The notes below the pieces were generated by a model. That model had not been told where the DNA came from. It saw only the letters and a list, made by a program, of their open reading frames with translations, and did no database searches. Positions 1 to 10,095 of a stretch of 64,000 nucleotides of DNA are shown here, one piece after another (the stretch's first letter is position 1; each line of letters opens with the position of its first letter). The position numbers and the translations under genes were made by a program. The DNA is from Plumapathes pennacea (taxonomy: Eukaryota; Cnidaria; Anthozoa; Antipatharia; Myriopathidae). The DNA is taken from positions 18,153,069-18,217,068 of the forward strand of contig OZ038463.1 in assembly GCA_964036295.1 (NCBI GenBank), in the 5' to 3' direction.

Positions 1-1
1 G

Positions 2-343
2 ACGGTCCAGTCTTCATCTATCGGACCTAATCAAGCAGCCGCCGATGTTACCGAAAACAGCGCGGAAAAGGAGAAGGAAGTTCCTCCAGCAGACGATTCA
101 CCACAGAGCGAGACACAGGTCCGCGAAAAGCCAAGACGAAAAAGAAAGCCCACCGCAGCCGTGCAGGAAGACGATCCGTACAGGAAAAGCATATGCGACA
201 TGTGGCGGACTTCCATGGATCACCAAAACCAGCGTTTTGAGAGGAGTCTGCAACTGCAGCAGGCTGCAATTGAAAGTCAGACGGAACAGACCAAAGCGTT
301 AGTGTCTGGCCTGAAGGATGTGCTGAAGGAATGCTTCAAATAA
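2..343 (+). CDS. Harbinger Myb-like accessory protein, C-terminal part
   Basis: The frame is open from base 2 to a TAA at 341-343 and has no start in the window, so this is the C-terminal 113 residues or so. It holds an acidic/serine stretch, a basic block (KPRRKRK, a likely nuclear signal), and a helical tail rich in Q, E and L (residues DHQNQRFERSLQLQQ onward) that looks like a coiled coil. In Harbinger elements the second gene encodes a Myb/SANT or MADF protein that helps the transposase enter the nucleus and bind DNA; its C-terminus commonly has this composition. The DNA-binding part would lie left of the window. The assignment rests mainly on its position beside the transposase. Confidence 0.6.
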   Translation, partial: TVQSSSIGPNQAAADVTENSAEKEKEVPPADDSPQSETQVREKPRRKRKPTAAVQEDDPYRKSICDMWRTSMDHQNQRFERSLQLQQAAIESQTEQTKALVSGLKDVLKECFK

Positions 344-635
344 TTTTAGTTGCTTGATTTGTTTTGTCTGTTTCCTTCGTTATATGGATACCTTTCGAGA
401 TGTTGGATGCGCTGCTGTTTTCTAAATATTGTTCTGTTTTTGGATAGCTATGGTTGAGACAGTTATAACCAACAAACTGGCCGTACAAATGGTTTATTTT
501 ATTCTAATACAGGTTTAGTGAAGAAGAATGAACTAAATTCAAGTTGATCATTGGGTAAATAAAAACAAAACTAAATGTCCAAATGTCTACTTTTTCAGAG
601 AAACAATAACAAAAGGGAAAAGAGCGTAAAGAAAA

Positions 636-1901
636 CTACACTACGCCAAGCGCCACCAAGTAATCCATCATGGCCTGTCTCGCCGTTCTACCATCTGGGG
701 CTTCGTCATCTACTGCGTCATTTCCCTGTTCATTTTGTGCAGCGCGATTACCATCTTCATCGAATGCGTCCCCTTGCATAATACAAAAATTATGTAAAAC
801 GCACGCTGCAGTCACTGTCCGAGCCACAGTCCTATGCTTTTGCTCAACCTTTTTGAGCAAAATCCTCCAGCGCCCTTTCAGCAAGCCAAACGCCCTCTCC
901 ACAACAGAACGCATCGCACTGAGCTTAACATTGAATCTTCTCTGTTGGCGTGTGAGATTTCCTCTGTGTGGAAAGGGCTTCAGCAACCAGCTGCAAAGTG
1001 GATACGCGCTGTCACCTACCAGCATTGGTCTTAGCGCTACGCCGCTTACAATCTTTGTGGGAGCAGACAGAATGTGCTCATCTTCAGCTGAATTGTATAT
1101 TCCGCTTAGCCTCGATACTCTTGCATCGTGAATGCTGCCTGGATAGCCTACTGCTATATGTTGAAAAAGCAATTCAGAGTTTACGATGCCTTGTAAATTA
1201 ATGCTGTAGAACTGTTTCCTATTGAAATAGTCCTCGCGATTTTCTGGTGGGGCATTGATTTCTATATGACAGCCATCGATGGCTCCTACAATTTGCGGGA
1301 AATGGTATTGCTCCTGAAAGTCAGAAGTTGCCTCTTGCACTTCATCAGCAGTATAAGGGAAACGAATAAAGAGGTCTTTTCTCCGACCCAATGCTTCCTC
1401 AAATTCTTGGCATACAACCTTTGCCGTTGATTTACCCAAGCCAAACTGCAAGCCGCACGACCTGTAACTGTTCCCAGAGGCGAGCCTCCAAAGTCCAACA
1501 GCAACGCGTGTTTCAACTGGCACGGCCCTGCGCATCCTTGTTTCTTGTTTAATTAGGTCATTTCGGAGGTTGTCGCAGAGTGCAAGAAATGTTTCTCTGT
1601 TCATGCGAAAGTTCGGTTTCCACAGAGAGATTAGTTGGGGCGTCATCATCATGAGGTCGAACCAGTGTTGAGGTCTTGGCCAGGCCCATGCTCTTCTGCG
1701 TCCATTTCTCCTTCGCCGCCTCCACTGTATCAGTAGCGCGATCATCAGAATGAATTGCTCATTTTCTAATGCGAACTGTTCTTGCATTCGCTCTCTGATA
1801 AGCATTAAATTATTCGCCACGGTCCTATTTATCATTAGTTGAAAATTGAGCAAATACAAAACAGTGACTATGATCGCTATTCTCCTGTTCCTTGGGATCA
1901 T
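636..1901 (-). CDS. Harbinger transposase (HARBI1-like, DDE_Tnp_4)
   Basis: This single-exon gene encodes about 421 residues from the ATG at 1901; the frame extends 9 codons upstream without another ATG. It cuts and joins transposon ends through a DDE-type RNase H fold. The first catalytic Asp is in VGAIDGCHIEI, followed by YFNRKQFYSINLQ and the block GYPGSIHDARV. The second Asp is in GDSAYPL and the Glu is in SVVERAFGLLKGRWRIL. The N-terminus has a basic stretch (RRRRRNGRRR) and a helical region, as in HARBI1 relatives. No stop or frameshift is seen. It converges with the accessory gene, ending 293 bp from its stop codon. Family assignment is firm; activity is inferred only from intactness. 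Confidence 0.9.
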   Translation of the reverse strand: MIPRNRRIAIIVTVLYLLNFQLMINRTVANNLMLIRERMQEQFALENEQFILMIALLIQWRRRRRNGRRRAWAWPRPQHWFDLMMMTPQLISLWKPNFRMNRETFLALCDNLRNDLIKQETRMRRAVPVETRVAVGLWRLASGNSYRSCGLQFGLGKSTAKVVCQEFEEALGRRKDLFIRFPYTADEVQEATSDFQEQYHFPQIVGAIDGCHIEINAPPENREDYFNRKQFYSINLQGIVNSELLFQHIAVGYPGSIHDARVSRLSGIYNSAEDEHILSAPTKIVSGVALRPMLVGDSAYPLCSWLLKPFPHRGNLTRQQRRFNVKLSAMRSVVERAFGLLKGRWRILLKKVEQKHRTVARTVTAACVLHNFCIMQGDAFDEDGNRAAQNEQGNDAVDDEAPDGRTARQAMMDYLVALGVV

Positions 1902-2060
1902 TTTTACGGCAACAGAGCAAAAGACCAAATGTTCGCCCTAATCACGCCTTGCGCAAGTGTCTGAAATACAGTACCCAAGGGATTAAAATGCGGGGAAGTG
2001 TAATGCGTTTTATGACAGCCTAAAAGACGTCTAATATTTCGTCAGGTCGCTTCTATTACC

Positions 2061-2143
2061 AGTGTGAACGCTTAAGTCGACTTAAGGAGACTTAGCCTAA
2101 GTCGCCTTAAGTCAACTTAGTGATCTAGTGTGAACCCAGGTTA
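2061..2143. repeat. Harbinger terminal and subterminal repeats
   Basis: The last 80 bp hold two copies of AGTGTGAAC (2061 and 2127) around short CTTAAG/GACTTAAG words. One of these is a perfect 16-bp palindrome at 2071-2086 (CTTAAGTCGACTTAAG). Such subterminal words are likely binding sites for the Myb-like protein or the transposase. Binding is inferred; the repeats are directly visible. Confidence 0.6.
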
Positions 2144-2382
2144 ATAATTGTAAGTAATTATTTTGAAGGAAAAAAATGAAAATTAATATAAGTTAGAATT
2201 CTCAATATTTTATGCTCAGAAATACTTTTTAATTCAGAAATTAATTCTAGCAGTTGTCTTCGCATTTTTAATACTTCAGTATCCATACACCAAATTCATG
2301 ATTCGTGTTGCCTTATAGGTTAACATGCCATATCATACAGCTAGTACACTTTTGTAACCATTTCGGGTCGAATGTTATTTAC

Positions 2383-2722
2383 CTTAATAATGCCGGCGAA
2401 ACGTGACATTCTGGTTCCCATGTTGACTCAAACTCACTGTAGCCTTTCCACTTCACCAAGTAGTATTTTTCCTGTCCTAGAAACTTGACATTAACCTCCA
2501 TATAACCTAAAAAAGAATTCGGATACAACCACGTTGTTTAAAAGAACGCCTGACCTGGTCAGTGATTCTGCTCGCAATCAATCGTTCCGCCTCAAAATAA
2601 CCCATGTGCTTTATCTTAACTTTTTGACGAGGCTTTTTCGCTCCAAATAAAATGTCCGCACTGCTTAACTTGTTGAGAATGTCATAAGAAACACGTTTCC
2701 CTGCTAGCCTTTGAGACGCCAT
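2383..2722 (-). CDS. Chromodomain protein, first two coding exons
   Basis: Exon 1 (2555-2722) starts [15 protein letters not shown] after AACAAG and encodes 56 residues ending [14 protein letters not shown] at a GT donor. Exon 2 (about 2383-2495) continues [26 protein letters not shown] and ends at AAG|GTAAAT. Together they make a near-complete chromodomain: the E-x-E-R-I beta strand, the YLVKWKGY core with its aromatic cage residues, and the TWEP turn. Chromodomains bind methylated lysines on histone tails. The acceptor of exon 2 is uncertain: TTTTAG lies 11-12 bases upstream in another phase. The remaining exons would lie left, where the Harbinger element now sits. This could be a CBX/CDYL-type host gene or a domesticated retrotransposon chromodomain; being split by an intron favours a host gene. 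Confidence 0.72.
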
Positions 2723-2729
2723 CTTGTTT

Positions 2730-3475
2730 CTTGTGCAAGCATTTGGCGGTAGCCGCTGACAATGACGCGCGGGCTATAAATGTCCAACATTTCCCCTGAT
2801 GATGGCGAGCGAGGAACCTCTAGAACCAGAGTACTGATTTCAGGGAAACATGTGAGATCAGAGGTGCCCCTGATGTGAAGTGCCGGACTGCACAGTAAAT
2901 TAAGAAATTGCTCATACAGTGGAACCTCCCATGAGTGACCTCTCTTTTTTGGGGGGTGTAAGTGGTCACTTACAAAAGGTGGTATCTACAGGAATTTCTC
3001 GCTATGGGAGGCCCTAGCGATATCCAGCTTTGAGCCACAACCAGTGTCAAATACTGCAGCATTCTTGACTAAATAACAACTCACTGTAAGTTGAAAGAAA
3101 TCGGTGTCGGACTGCAGACTGCAGACTAGAAATAAAACTAGACTGGCCTTGCCAGTGAGCTCGCGGCGTGAGTTGGGTCGAGACCAGAATATAAAATGGG
3201 AAGTAGGGGACAAGAGCGGAACTCCCAAGAGAGACTTCCAGTTTCTCACCATAAAAATATCACACAGTATAGAGAACTTTGCTTTTGACACCTTGCTCTT
3301 TTGACACCTGGATTAAACTAAAAATTATTATTACAACACTCACACACTTGTTTCTTAAAGGTTGAGCGACCCTGCATCCTGAGAATGCGTGACATATCTT
3401 TTTATGCACAATCGATTATGACAGTTTGACCTTGACTCTTATTTCTAACCAAAGGCCACAATTACTCCAGCCTTT
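2730..3475. other. Intergenic; promoter side of the chromodomain gene and a diverged repeat
   Basis: No gene was found. The stretch just right of 2722 (GCGCGGGC-rich) is the likely promoter of the chromodomain gene. At 2925-3010 there is a GGTCACTTACAAAAGGTGG-type word, also seen in altered form near 15570-15600. Around 3205-3385 words such as AACTCCCAAGAG recur from the MITEs at 11558 and 37340, so this may be a decayed relative. Confidence 0.4.
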
Positions 3476-4729
3476 GCTTCACTACTTATGTGTTTTCTTT
3501 TATTAACTCAATACGTTTCTTCTATTAGGCTTTCGAGTATTCGTGCTCTATAAGAAATATAAAATTGAAAGCTGAAAAGAGATTTTTACAATATTATTGC
3601 GGTTTTGTTCACAGTGTGTTCAGTCCATTTGTGACTGCAAACTCAATCCTCAGAATTATTTTGGTGTATTTTTCATTTCTGGTATTTAATGAACATTGCG
3701 AAACAAAGGCTACATAATCGAATGAAAGAAACACTTCAACAGGCAATGTACGATACGCAGAAGAATTTTATGAGGCAACAGATGTCATGTACAGACTAAA
3801 GTATAAAGCGTCATTGTTTTACGGCTAAAGGTCACCGTAGCTTTGGTTTCTGTTTTCGCCCTGTTATCTTCCCAAAAGTATTTCGTGTCGCCACAGAAAG
3901 TTTCGTCGGGACTAAATACTTATCGGCGACAGAGATGTTTGCAATCCCCCAGCGGTATCCATCAAACATTTGTTTACGGCCATTCTTAAAGCTTCCGCGG
4001 TGAACTCGAGCCAAAATCTTTTCCTAAAATCCAGTCTGTCCGTGCATATTCTACAGAGCCAAATGGTGTTGAGTTTAAATGGGATGCAGTTAACTTTTTC
4101 GCTTCACTACTTATGTGTTTTCTTTTATTAACTCAATACGTTTTTCTATCAGGCTTTCGAGTATTCGTGCTCTGCAACAAATATAAAATTGAAAGCGAGG
4201 AATGTCACACGAGAGATGTTTACAATATTATTGCGGCTTTGTTCACAGTGTGTTCAGTCCATTTGTGACTGCAAACTCAATCCTCAGAATTATTTCGGTG
4301 TATTTTTCATTTCTGGTATTCAATGACCATTGCGAAAGGCTACATGATCGAATGAAAGAAACACTTCAACAGGCAATTGTACGATACGCAGAAGAATTTT
4401 ATGAGGCAACAGATGTCATGTACAGAGTAAAGCATAAAGCGTCATTGTTTTACGACTGAAGCTCACCGTAGCTTTGGTTTCTGTTTTCGCCCTGTTATCT
4501 TCCCAAAAGTATTTCGTGTCGCCACAGAAAGTTTCGTCGGGACTAAATATTTATCGGCGACAGAGATATTAGCAATCCCTCAGCGGTATACATCAAATAT
4601 TTGTTTACGGCTATTCTCAAAGCTTCCGCGGTGAACGCGAACCAAAATCGTTCCCGAAAATCCAGTTTATCCGTGCATATTCCACGGAGCCAAATGGTGT
4701 TGAGTTTGAATGGGATGCAGTTAACTTTT
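3476..4729. repeat. Tandem duplication of a 625-bp segment
   Basis: The block 3476-4097 (from GCTTCACTACTTATG to GGGATGCAGTTAACTTTT) is repeated directly as 4101-4729 at an offset of 625 bp, with only scattered substitutions and short indels. Neither copy has a convincing gene. The second contains an 85-codon open frame (4202-4459) that is broken in the first copy, so coding is not supported. The high similarity implies a fairly recent local duplication. Confidence 0.85.
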
Positions 4730-5474
4730 ACACACAAGTAACGAGCAATTCACTGGCCACATCTCGAGTTGTTTAGCGAAGTCAATTACGTCATCGCTTA
4801 GCACGTGATAATATGAACTAATCACCGTGTGCTGATTCTCGACCGACAAAAATAAAAATAAAAAAGAAATAAAAAAAAGATTGCTTTTTTAAGCTTGCTT
4901 GGGCCCCAGGCCCCCGCGAGCAATAAAATAAAACAAAACAAAACAATATACAAAAACGTACACAAAATAAAATGTGGTGCAAATACAAAAGCAAAAAAAT
5001 TACGTAAAATGCCGTGCAATAAGTTTGACTGGTTCCCGTGAGCTTGAGAACGATATCATTCAAACCATTGCGGAAATTCGTCATCCAAACCGACTTATTG
5101 GATCAGAAAATTCCTTCCTCCTCTCAAGCGTTTCTGATCCGCAGTCTGCAGTCTGCATTTTATGCGCAGTCTTCATTTTATACCCGTCTGCAGTTTGCAA
5201 TCTGCGTTTTATACTGACCGTCAAATTTACATCACGAGCGGAACAGAGTTGTTTAGTATCTGAATTTCGACAAGTATTTCGCTTCGTGTGACTCACACAC
5301 ACACTTTGAAACACTGTAAGATATGAAAAGAAACGCTAGGAGTCTAATCGATGAATGATATATGATCGCCAAAATCTTCCATCGGCATGCCGTAGGCCGT
5401 CAACATTCTTTACGATGGTTTATAGAGAATCTCAGTGCCTACCCTGCCGCTTTCATGTTGTGAGTCACTCATAC
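4730..5474. other. Intergenic with A-rich tracts and a short TCTGCAGTCTGC repeat
   Basis: The 4850-4990 stretch is A/T-rich and low in complexity. At 5138-5220 words like GTCTGCAGTCTGCATTTTAT recur three to four times with changes, a short degenerate tandem repeat. No gene, promoter or transposon end could be supported. Confidence 0.5.
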
Positions 5475-5567
5475 TGCATCAAATAATTCTTTGAAGTTGT
5501 TTCCTACATTCGGCAATCCACAACTATTGAAATATTCACAAAAAGAAACAGTTTTCTTTGACGCCAT
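5475..5567 (-). CDS. Candidate first coding exon of an unidentified gene
   Basis: On the minus strand AAGATGGCGTC (a YY1-type motif around the start codon) opens a 31-codon frame, MASKKTVSFCEYFNSCG..., ending GAT GCA|GTATGAG at a good donor in phase 0. A GC-rich upstream stretch supports a promoter. A possible next exon (acceptor near 5412, frame reading NVDGLRHADG and ending at a TAG) would give a very short protein, so I do not rely on it. The protein is not recognised. Confidence 0.35.
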
Positions 5568-6062
5568 CTTGCGCGCTCCGCACGAAAGTAGGTCAATTTT
5601 CGGTGGCGTCCCTTTCCCCCTTATTATCAGAATTGTATGCGCAGTTAGTGTATTTTGATTGGTTATTTGCATAGCTACCATGTTATAACAAAATAAAGAC
5701 AAAATATTTCCTAAGGGGTGGTTTTCGAGTTAAAATTTAGCGGCCTTTGTGGCCGGTTCAGGAAAATTAACATATTCCGCGGGCCGGTTTTGGCCGGTCT
5801 GGGTACGAAAGGGTTAACACTAGCTATTCATATGCCACATATTACTTTGCAAGTTTTCAAAAGATCTCAGTTTTCCATTTCAACTTTGTCAATCTGTTAA
5901 TTTAGGATTGAAAGGTCATTGCTCAAAATATTTAAGTCTACAGGAGATTCACATGAAGATCAATCTGGGCAGCAGTGTGCATCTGAAAGGAACAAATCCA
6001 AACACAAGAGCTACAGGTATTCACACTGTGCATGCTTATACAAATAGAAAACTGCAATAAAC

Positions 6063-6310
6063 CTTGTCCCAAGCTTCTTCTGTGGTCTGTAAGCAACAAA
6101 AGATCAGTCTTATTAGAATGTGCCAAGATGTACTATCATTATTATACATGCACATAGAATAAACTATATTCACTACATGTTTACCAGAGTGCAGTTTATT
6201 CTGTTGTACCGGTTATTAAAGTCCCTCTGTACCTCAAGGATATGTCCAAAAATGGGGTTTGTGGCTGCATTTGAGACAAGAATATCAATTCCTCCATATT
6301 GTTTCAGGGT
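6063..6310 (-). pseudogene. SDR reductase fragment (DHRS4-like), two exons
   Basis: Exon 6233-6310 encodes TLKQYGGIDILVSNAATNP then IFGHILE, flanked by CTGCAG| and |GTACAG. Exon 6063-6086 (24 nt) encodes TTEEAWDK between TTACAG| and |GTTTAT. These match the NAD(P)-binding region around the NNAG-like motif of DHRS4-type short-chain dehydrogenases: the strand GGIDILVSNAA, then the helix after FG. The following exon (around 5945-5980) is only faintly recognisable (IDLHVN) and meets a stop. The TGxxxGIG nucleotide-binding exon and the YxxxK catalytic exon were not found on either side. It is therefore read as a gene fragment. A functional gene with very large introns cannot be excluded. Confidence 0.6.
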
Positions 6311-6359
6311 CTGCAGAAATTTAACAGAAACACTAAATAAATATTAAACTTCAGAAAAA

Positions 6360-6699
6360 AAGAAAAACCAGTTAAACACATTTATGAAATAACTATGATA
6401 CTACGCGCGCCCTGATTGGCTAAATAACCGTGTTAGATGAGAGTATATTACACGCTGACGCGATACGCGATGTTTTTTACTTGACTAATCATTTTATAAA
6501 AGAAATATATAACGTGTTCCCGTGTAATATAGCCTCATCAAAACACTCGAGAAGTTGGGAGAACACTTGAGTAGCGTCGGAAACCACTCGGCGAAGCGCC
6601 TCGTAGATCCACAATTTTTTGACAATGTTATGACGCGTTTCATAATCAATAAGAGAACAGACACAAAAAACTGACGTCAATTTGTTAAATCGAATTACA
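6360..6699. repeat. Interspersed repeat, copies at 40.06-40.19 and 61.27-61.44 kb
   Basis: This stretch contains the word series ATGATACTAC...TGATTGGCTAAATAACC, CCCGTGTAATATAGCCTC and GGCGAAGCGCCTCG. Parts recur in opposite orientation at about 40060-40190 (GACGTCAGTTTTTTATGTGTCTGTCC, GAGGCGCTTCGCC). Other parts recur at 61265-61440 (CCCGTGTAATATAGCCTCC, TTATTTAGCCAATCAGAAC). At least three partial copies in one window mark a family of interspersed, probably non-coding elements. Its termini were not resolved. Confidence 0.7.
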
Positions 6700-7366
6700 C
6701 GACAAGTCGCAATAATGCGTGCGCATGCGTGAACCGCCTGCGATGTCTGGTCAGCGCATCACCTAGCAACTCGGTAAGTTTTGCCGACTTTTTGCAGAAA
6801 ACGTTACTACCGCTCGGTTTTTGTCAAAAGTTAAGAGTTTCCCCTAAAATTTAAGGTTTTCCTTTGGCAGGGAGCTAAATTAATTATTCGAGCTTCTGTG
6901 TTGGGACGTAACAGTCGTAATTCGCGTGTAGCAATTTTCTGGACGGAATGGAAAACACCGCTCGTATTATCCACTGCAGCTTATACCGCAACCAAAAAGC
7001 GATCTGTGAAGGTAAGGAAAGCAGATGAAAGAAAGAGTGCAGAGAGCACCCAGTAAAAATCAAATAAACGTCCTGAGAAGTAATAGGTTGTGTCAGGTTG
7101 CGTGAAATGGGTAAAGGCAACCAAAAACCATGTTTTCTAATTGCCGATAGAATGTTCACGAGTAAAAAGCCTAAACTACGACTTTTACGTCCCAACACAG
7201 AAACACGAATGATTAATTGAGCTCCCTGCCAAAGGAAAACCTTGAGTACTTTTGTTAAAAAGTGATCTTTTGCCGCACAAAGCCCTCGAAACTACAGAAT
7301 TGCTGATCAATCAAACCGAAAATCGCTGGCAGTTCACGCGTGCGCAGACAATATTGCGACCTGTCG
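6700..7366. mobile_element. Non-autonomous DNA transposon with long inverted repeats
   Basis: The left end CGACAAGTCGCAATA and the right end (read inverted) CGACAGGTCGCAATA are flanked by the direct repeat AATTACA (6693-6699 and 7367-7373; an eighth base also agrees). The inverted similarity continues patchily inward, including a near-perfect stretch of roughly 70 bp around 6845-6918 and 7173-7245. No coding capacity was found in the 667 bp. The 7-8-bp duplication would fit hAT or P-type elements, but the end sequence does not decide it. It is inserted in the interspersed repeat to its left. Confidence 0.75.
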
Positions 7367-7373
7367 AATTACA

Positions 7374-8131
7374 CTGCAGATCTGGGAATGGGAACGACTT
7401 ATGAAAAATTGATAAGACTGTACAGCGGCACACTGTTGTGGGACATTATACGATTGTTATATAAGGTTGAAACAGTAATCATGATATAATATCTGCCAGA
7501 CCTTTTCCGCTTTCAGACAATGAAGTTCTCTTTGACTACTGTTATCTTGCTTGTATTTTTCGCGTATGTTTTAAATTCTGTATACGTGATATATCAGCTT
7601 TTTGCCATGTGGCAATGTTCCTCTGTGCCATGGTAGACCATGCTGAGTGTGTAACATCGTTCAAAAATAAGATAAACATCTGATTTGCATTTAATTCTTA
7701 TTTATAACATGATAATACCAAAGCACAACACAATACACATACATGCAACATAATAAATGATCTTTCCACAAGTACATAGAAATGGTGAGAAGTGCAAACA
7801 TATATTCTTATCACATTATTAAATGCAGGTGTCTGTCTTCCCATCAAAATTAGAGCATGCCAGTAACAGCAGAAACTTGAAACTTCTATAGAAAAATGAC
7901 ACTTTCAGTATATCTCAGCCCTTTAAAGTGTGAGATGGCCACTACATACAATGAACTCTATGTACACATAAAAGTACTTGAATTAATTAATGTTACTTAG
8001 AATGATCCATAGAGTGTACATAATTTATTTACAGTTGATCACATACTGTCTACTGTATCTTGTTAGAGTGGTTTTCAATGAGTGTAAAAAAGTTATTCTT
8101 TATGATTGCTTTAAATTGGTTTTGTGTTTGC
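7374..8131. other. Intergenic, nothing recognised
   Basis: This A/T-rich stretch shows no gene, no splice-supported exon and no clear repeat pair. Confidence 0.4.
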
Positions 8132-8393
8132 TACAATCAAATGCAAAAGTAGTTGAGACACTGTGCATATTTTGAGCAATTTATCGGCTTTTAAGTTTTG
8201 TTGATTTCTGCCCGTCCCCCCGTCTCAATGTTGTTCGGGCCTGAAATCTCGTTGTGCGATATTGGATACTCAACATTGAAACGGGGGAGGGGGGAAAATA
8301 TGCTGTCAAATAAAATCCAGATGAGAGTGAGGGAATAGAAGAGAAGAATAGGTCTCTTTCTGCGAGTGTCTCAACCATTTTGCATTTGATTGT
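8132..8393. mobile_element. Short inverted-repeat element (MITE-like)
   Basis: The ends are CAATCAAATGCAAAA-(GT)A-GTTGAGACACT on the left (about 8134-8163) and its inverted copy at about 8363-8392. Inside is a second inverted pair: CCCCGTCTCAATGTTG near 8217 against CAACATTGAAACGGGG near 8271-8286. The target duplication could not be fixed. The minus-strand open frame across it simply reads through the repeat and is not taken as a gene. Confidence 0.6.
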
Positions 8394-10065
8394 TTTTAAA
8401 TTTTTTTGTAATTGGTTCAAACAAGATTGGCAGCAATTTCTCAGCTGATCAGGAGCAAAAGAAATATCTTCCCACTCAAGCAAGCATTAGTGGCAGTGGG
8501 GTTTTCTCGCAATGCCAATGCTTTTATTCTTGAAGTAAAATATAGCTGCATAATCACTTCTAAATAATGTTTTCTCCAGCCTGTGTGACTGGTTCAACCT
8601 TGTGTTTTGGGTGAAAAAAAAAATCAATTGACAGACATGAGAGTATGCCTAAAAAGGAAACAGTAAAAGGTCCCAGTTACATTCAGTAACTCACCTTTTG
8701 ACAGATAAAATAGTATTTTTCTTCTCCAGGGCGAAATGTGAGTTTACCACAAGAGACCAGAAACAATTTGTATTTGTCTTTATATATTGACTGGGGAAAA
8801 CACCATTTGATAATTACTACACTGCAACGAATTCAGCTCCATTGACAGTTTGCTATTCCCCAGTCTGAGTCTATCAACCTCCTGTCAAGTGGCAAGAAGA
8901 GGAAGGTTTGTTCTGAATATAAACTTTTTTCCAAAGGATAATTTGGAAAAACTGATGTGTGGCAGCTACAGTCATGGTAGTTATTTGACAACTTACTGTC
9001 AAATGGGTCAAAATGTATTAATTTATAATACAGACTGGTGTTAGTGTTGCTGAAAAGATATTTTAGGGCCATGCTCGATTGTCTATATTCTAGAATAGGA
9101 ATAGATAATATTAACAAAATGCCCCAAAGTGTTGCTTGTTCCAGGGGGAACTTCGTTTGAAAGTGTTTGGAAGGCCTTTACGCTAGCATTTCGAACAGCT
9201 CCCTTACGCATCTTTACCCAAATCAACTCCAAACCAAACAATTTTACTAATCAACATTGCTACTCTTATTCCATCATAAACTCATTAATTGCAGAAATCA
9301 ACCAATGGTGATGTTCAAGTGACTCACTGGAAACCCAAGCTAACATTTCATGTTTTACTGGAAAAAGTTATCTTTGAACGACAAGTCATTCCAGGAAAAA
9401 TTTTTCCACTTATCAGGTTTGTGGGGGCTTTTATCTGAGAAAAATATTCTTATCTTCTAAGAAAGTTGAATTTAGTGCAATGTAATACATAATATTACTA
9501 GTCACCCTATTAGGCAGATAAGCCAAAACTTTTCATCCTCAGTGCTGTGAGGTTGATTATGTTTGTTGTCTACCATTAAGGTCCCGTTACATGAGGTCAC
9601 ACATCCCCGCGACTTAAAATGAAATACATATCAGTGGCCATGCAACTGTTACTGCAACATTTCCCCACTAAATGTCCCGGCCCCCAACAAAATAGGAAAT
9701 GTGTCACATGATGTGACTTGACGCTGCGACATCACAGGAAAGCCCATGATTGGTTTATTTACAGATCTGTTGCAACAACATGTCAGGCATGTCACACTGT
9801 GCGGCAATGTGTGAGCAAAATTTGTTTGAATTGATTTGAATTCGTGTGACAATTTGCATTGATTTGACTTCGATTTATTTTGTTGCACAAAAACAACATT
9901 GTGGAGCGTCTACCTCAAGAGTTAGATGATTGCCTGTCGGAGATAACATTACGCCAATATTTCACTCGCTTGCATCCAAAATGAGTCGCTCTGAAGCCTG
10001 CAGCTGATTCTCCTGCCTGGAGTCTTTTTCATATTTGAATCACTCCAGTTTAAATTGCCTTAAAA
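8394..10065. other. Intergenic; possible decayed repeat at 9580-9890
   Basis: No gene could be supported. Between about 9583 and 9890 the sequence has repeat-like words (GTCCCGTTACATGAGGTCAC, paired GCAACTGTTACTGCAACA/TGTTGCAACAACATG) suggesting an old transposon, but no end pair was resolved. The last 150 bp may be the promoter of the exon at 10066. Confidence 0.35.
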
Positions 10066-10095
10066 ATGTCCAAGTACACGGATCGCAAAATACAG
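10066..10095 (+). CDS. Candidate first coding exon of an unidentified gene
   Basis: ATG at 10066 opens MSKYTDRKIQ and is followed directly by CAG|GTGAGC, a strong donor in phase 0. A well-formed 22-nt internal exon candidate sits at 10717-10738 (TTTTACAG|...|GTGAGT), but in this phase it reads EAVFNL and stops, so it would be an alternative end or not part of this gene. No protein family is recognised. Confidence 0.25.

Larger units (their letters stand above)
1..2140. mobile_element. PIF/Harbinger DNA transposon, right part
   Basis: Two converging genes typical of PIF/Harbinger elements lie here: a Myb-like accessory protein (plus strand) and a HARBI1-type transposase (minus strand). The right end is read at 2140, where the terminal sequence AGTGTGAACCCAGG is followed by TTA, the usual 3-bp Harbinger target. 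A solo copy of the same end occurs at 16097-16115. The left terminus lies outside the window, so the matching inverted repeat and target duplication cannot be checked. Both genes are open, so the copy may be recent. Confidence 0.8.

Noticed and set aside
670..1201. Plus-strand frames over the Harbinger transposase
   Set aside because: Antisense shadows of the DDE coding sequence.
8181..8483. 100-codon minus-strand frame
   Set aside because: It reads through the inverted repeats of a MITE; no splice or start support.
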